The translations under genes were made by a program, and so were the position numbers. A DNA stretch of 64,000 nucleotides, taken from Gemmatimonadota bacterium. GTDB taxonomy: Bacteria; Gemmatimonadota; Gemmatimonadetes; Longimicrobiales; Gaopeijiaceae. The notes under the pieces were generated by a model that was given only the letters and a program-made list of their open reading frames with translations, ran no database searches and had not been told where the DNA came from. Location: positions 1 through 64,000 of the forward strand of contig JAPPGZ010000079.1 in the NCBI GenBank assembly GCA_028874905.1, written 5' to 3'. Positions 61,134 through 64,000 of the stretch are shown piece by piece (within the stretch, counting starts at the first letter, position 1; each line of letters opens with the position of its first letter).

Positions 61134-62006
61134 CTACCGGACTTCGAACGTCAGCGTCGCCCAGTTCGATTCGTAGTCGACTTCGGGCTCCGCCGTGGTT
61201 TCCACCATGTGGATCGTCCGCACATACCAGCGCCCCGCACCGCTCAGCGGGATGGCCGCGACCCCGTCGGCGTCCGTGCGCGTCGTCACCGCCTCCACAT
61301 GCTCCCCCGCTTCGTCGTGGCCATGATGGCCGTCATGGCTTGCGTACACGAGCTGGTTGGCCACCGGCCGTCCCGCGCGCAGGAACCGGACCCGCAAATC
61401 GTCGCCCACCCCAAGCTCATAGGGGTTCCGCAGCGGGATGAACTCGACCGGGTAGCCGAGCTTGTGCGACCACTCCGCGGAGCGCGCGTCACCGACCTGG
61501 ATCAGCGCCTTGACGTGCTTGCTGTAGCGCTCCGTGGCGTCGTCGTTCGTCTTCCCGGCCGCCGCGCGCTGCTCGATGGCGTCGACGATCCCGTCATGAA
61601 CCAGGTATTCGTTGAACTCCCGGGCCGTGAGCGCAAAGACCCGTGGCGCGGTCGACACGCCGATCACATAGGTGCCCGGGCTGCCGGTCTCGAAGGAGAG
61701 GACGGCGGTATCGACGCTGTCGGGGCTCCAATGAAAGACCGCCGAATCGGTCCAGGCGGAGTGCGGAGGGTGGATCGTGCCGCCCGGGCCGACCACACTC
61801 ACATCCAGCATGCGGTCGCGCGTGATGACGTTCTCGCTCTTGTCGAAGTCACCGTTGATCAGCGCGACCGCCGCGGTCGAGTGCGGCTCGAGGAAGAAGC
61901 TGTCGAGCTTCAGGAACATGGTATGCGCGCTCAGCGCGCCAGCGATTGCTACGGTAAGCACGGCAAACGTGGCGAGCGTGATGATGAGGCGTCGTCCGAT
62001 TCTCAT
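61134..62006 (-). CDS. DUF4198 exported protein
   Basis: A 290-residue protein with signal/anchor (RRLIITLATFAVLTVAIAGAL) and the DUF4198/NikM-type beta-sandwich, starting AHTMFLKLDSFFLEP. A His-rich segment HDGHHGHDE near residue 223 suggests metal binding. Members are often encoded near nickel, cobalt or copper transport genes. The gene starts 33 bases after the CusA-type pump gene and is followed by the YdbS-like gene. Confidence 0.85.
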   Translation of the reverse strand: MRIGRRLIITLATFAVLTVAIAGALSAHTMFLKLDSFFLEPHSTAAVALINGDFDKSENVITRDRMLDVSVVGPGGTIHPPHSAWTDSAVFHWSPDSVDTAVLSFETGSPGTYVIGVSTAPRVFALTAREFNEYLVHDGIVDAIEQRAAAGKTNDDATERYSKHVKALIQVGDARSAEWSHKLGYPVEFIPLRNPYELGVGDDLRVRFLRAGRPVANQLVYASHDGHHGHDEAGEHVEAVTTRTDADGVAAIPLSGAGRWYVRTIHMVETTAEPEVDYESNWATLTFEVR

Positions 62007-62039
62007 GTGCGATCCCTACCCTTCGGTGGCCCTTGGTGA

Positions 62040-64000
62040 CTATCCAAGAGAAGTGTCGATGGCCGGATTGGCCAAGCCCGGCGCCGGGCCGAGTCGCCCG
62101 AAGCGCAGGAAGAGCGCTGGGACGACCACCATGTTCAGGAAGGTCGAAGTGAGCAGGCCACCGAGGACCACGACCGCAAGCGGTGCCTGGATCTCCTTGC
62201 CCGGCTCGCCGATGCCGAGCGCCAGCGGGATCAGCGCGAGCCCCGCGGTGAGCGCGGTCATCAGGATCGGACTGAGGCGCTCCATCGAGCCGCGGCGGAT
62301 GCTCGCCGCCAGTGGCATGCCGTTGCCGTGCAGGTCGCGGTAGCGGCTCACCAGCAGGATGCCGTTTCGCACCGCGATGCCGAAGAGGGTGATGAACCCG
62401 ACCAGGGTCGCGACGTTGACGGTGCCGCCCATGAGCAGGACCCCCAGCACGCCTCCCGTCAGCGCGAGGGGGAGGTTGACGAGGAGCAGCGCCGCCGTGC
62501 GCACACTCCGGAACGTCCTGAACATGATGAGGAAGATCGCGGCGACCGAAAACAGCGACAGGATGGTGATCCTTCGCGTAGCTTCGCGGCCGCTCTCAAA
62601 CTGTCCGCCGTACCGCACGAAGTACTCCGCCGGGAGGCTGACGGCGCTCTGAACCCCCTCCTGCAACTCCACTACCGCGCTTCCGACGTCCCTGCCGGCT
62701 ACATTGGCGCTGATCACGATCTTCCTCTGCACGTTTTCGCGGCTGATCGTGTTCGGACCACGCCCGGGGACGATGTCCGCGAGCACGGAAAGCGGGAGGG
62801 TGACACCGACGGGCGTGGTGATCAGGGTGCGGCCGATGGCTTCGGGGTCGGTGCGGTAGGCGTCGATGTAGCGAACGATCAGGTCGAACGCCCGCTGGTT
62901 CTCGCGAATCAGTGAGACTTCCTCTCCCTGGAACGCCACGTCCACAGCCCGGGTGAGTGCCCCCGGGGTGACCCCGTAGCGAGCCATGGCGCGGCGATTC
63001 GCCCGAATTTGCAGCTGCGGAACATCGGCCTGCTGCTCAACGGCGATGTCCACGAGCCCGGCCACACCCCCGGCGACGGCCTCGATCTCGCCGGCGATCT
63101 CGCGAAGTCGCTGCAGGTCGGGGCCGAAGAGGTTGACGGCGATCGCGGCGCGGGTGCCCGAGAGCATGTGGTCGATGCGGTGCCCGATCGGCTGGCCCAC
63201 TGTGACGTTTGTGCCGGGGAGACCCTGCAGATTGGCCCTGAGCGCGGCCATGACGTCGGGGAGTTCGTGTTCCGAGAGGTCAAGGCGGGCGTCGATCTCC
63301 GAAGCGTTGGGTCCCTGCGCGTGCTCGTCCAGTTCGGCGCGCCCCGTGCGCCGGGAGGTCGACACCACCGCCGGGTGGGCCAGGAGCTGCCGCTCGACCC
63401 GGGCGCCGATCGCGTCCGACTCGACGAGCGATGTGCCCGGCAGGCTCACCACCGAAATCGTGAGCGAGCCCTCCTGGAACTCGGGCAGGAACGCGCGCCC
63501 CAGCGCGGGGATGATCGCGAGCGTTCCGGCCAGCAACAGCGCCGTACCCGCCAGTACGACGCCAGTGCGCCGCAAGGTCCGTTCGAGCACAAACCCGTAC
63601 GCACGCTCCAGTCCCTGCAGCAGCCAAGGATTGGTCCGCCGGCCCAGCGCCCGGTCTCCGGTCAGAAGCGCGTGGCAGAGCGCGGGAGTCACGGTGACCG
63701 CAACCAGCAGCGAGGCCAGGATGCTCACCACGTAGGCGAGTCCGAGCGGTCGCAACATGCGTCCCTCGACGCCGGAGAGGAAGAAGAGCGGCACGAAGAC
63801 GATCGTGATGATGACGGTCGCGCTGAGGATGGGTGCGCGAATCTCCTCGGCGGCTTCGCGAATGACGGCCAGCGATCCGCGCTGATGGCGTTCCGGACGG
63901 AGGCGGTTCTCCCTGAGCCGGCGGTGCGCGTTCTCGACGAAGATGATCGCGTCGTCGACCAGCGCCCCGATCGCGATCGCCATCCCGCCCAGCGTCATCG
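62040..64000 (-). CDS. CusA/CzcA-type heavy-metal efflux RND pump, C-terminal part
   Basis: The gene runs off the right edge; about 653 residues of an expected 1000-1050 are in the window, covering from TM helix 4 to the C-terminus. Visible marks of the heavy-metal RND subfamily are TLGGMAIAIGALVDDAIIFVENAHRRL (the TM4 Asp pair used in proton relay), the SGTRAAIAVNLFGPDL porter-domain segment and AILFNMF-type late helices. It would export Cu/Ag or Co/Zn/Cd from the periplasm with an adaptor (CusB) and outer-membrane channel encoded outside. The last residues are not conserved. Confidence 0.92.
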   Translation of the reverse strand, partial: MTLGGMAIAIGALVDDAIIFVENAHRRLRENRLRPERHQRGSLAVIREAAEEIRAPILSATVIITIVFVPLFFLSGVEGRMLRPLGLAYVVSILASLLVAVTVTPALCHALLTGDRALGRRTNPWLLQGLERAYGFVLERTLRRTGVVLAGTALLLAGTLAIIPALGRAFLPEFQEGSLTISVVSLPGTSLVESDAIGARVERQLLAHPAVVSTSRRTGRAELDEHAQGPNASEIDARLDLSEHELPDVMAALRANLQGLPGTNVTVGQPIGHRIDHMLSGTRAAIAVNLFGPDLQRLREIAGEIEAVAGGVAGLVDIAVEQQADVPQLQIRANRRAMARYGVTPGALTRAVDVAFQGEEVSLIRENQRAFDLIVRYIDAYRTDPEAIGRTLITTPVGVTLPLSVLADIVPGRGPNTISRENVQRKIVISANVAGRDVGSAVVELQEGVQSAVSLPAEYFVRYGGQFESGREATRRITILSLFSVAAIFLIMFRTFRSVRTAALLLVNLPLALTGGVLGVLLMGGTVNVATLVGFITLFGIAVRNGILLVSRYRDLHGNGMPLAASIRRGSMERLSPILMTALTAGLALIPLALGIGEPGKEIQAPLAVVVLGGLLTSTFLNMVVVPALFLRFGRLGPAPGLANPAIDTSLG

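Overview
The window is a gene-dense, high-GC bacterial chromosome segment with 54 gene-sized loci, one tRNA gene and one probable structured non-coding RNA. It resembles a Gemmatimonadota-type genome, possibly a metagenome-assembled one. That assignment is inferred from gene content: a giant exported sortilin-like propeller protein, DUF885 and amidohydrolase lipoproteins, paired DUF1592/DUF1552 proteins, many Tat-exported or lipoprotein hydrolases, and a C-x5-HGH pterin synthase. No rRNA or other marker is present to prove it. Two genes carry single-base frameshifts (near 42274 and 56523), which may be real decay or assembly errors.

Layout. 1-9.5 kb: end of thyX, a D-aminoacylase lipoprotein, a succinate-semialdehyde-type dehydrogenase, a radical SAM protein, an Sfp-type phosphopantetheinyl transferase, a DhaL-DegV fusion resembling a one-piece fatty-acid kinase, a phosphoribosyltransferase and rho. 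9.7-16.9 kb: a site-2-type protease, the mlaE-mlaF-mlaD lipid-transport operon, a Nudix hydrolase, an AI-2E-family permease and trxB. 16.9-21.4 kb: a pteridine-reductase-like SDR, fumC, a structured RNA with its own promoter and terminator, then an overlapping trio (6-pyruvoyl-tetrahydropterin-synthase-like, SDR, zinc-ribbon protein) that looks like a bacterial tetrahydropterin module. 21.5-25.6 kb: two exported proteins, then a patch with a DUF6282 gene, the 3' half of an amino-acid ABC ATPase and a 25-codon remnant, next to tRNA-Ile(GAT).

25.6-37.7 kb (minus strand): two MacB/FtsX-type permeases and a membrane-fusion protein with no ATPase nearby. Next comes an operon of a PQQ-type sugar dehydrogenase, a two-heme-motif DUF1587/1592/1588/1585 protein, a Tat-exported DUF1552 protein, an exported ankyrin protein and a lipoprotein NHL propeller. 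The last four genes are joined by 4-base overlaps. 37.7-52.6 kb: a methyltransferase, paired amidohydrolase lipoproteins, a frameshifted exported ureohydrolase with a Tat amidase, a VapBC-type module with a palindromic operator, an S9 peptidase, an S15-type hydrolase, a Tat-exported class V aminotransferase and an AzgA-type purine permease. 52.9-64 kb: the sortilin-like protein, a frameshifted outer-membrane barrel protein, an LCM-type methyltransferase preceded by 18-bp direct repeats, a DMT exporter, and a minus-strand operon of a CusA-type metal pump (cut by the window end), a DUF4198 protein and two PH-domain membrane proteins.

The recurring theme is extracytoplasmic breakdown of peptides, amides and D-amino acids by lipoproteins and Tat substrates. 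The least understood set is the 29.4-37.7 kb operon.
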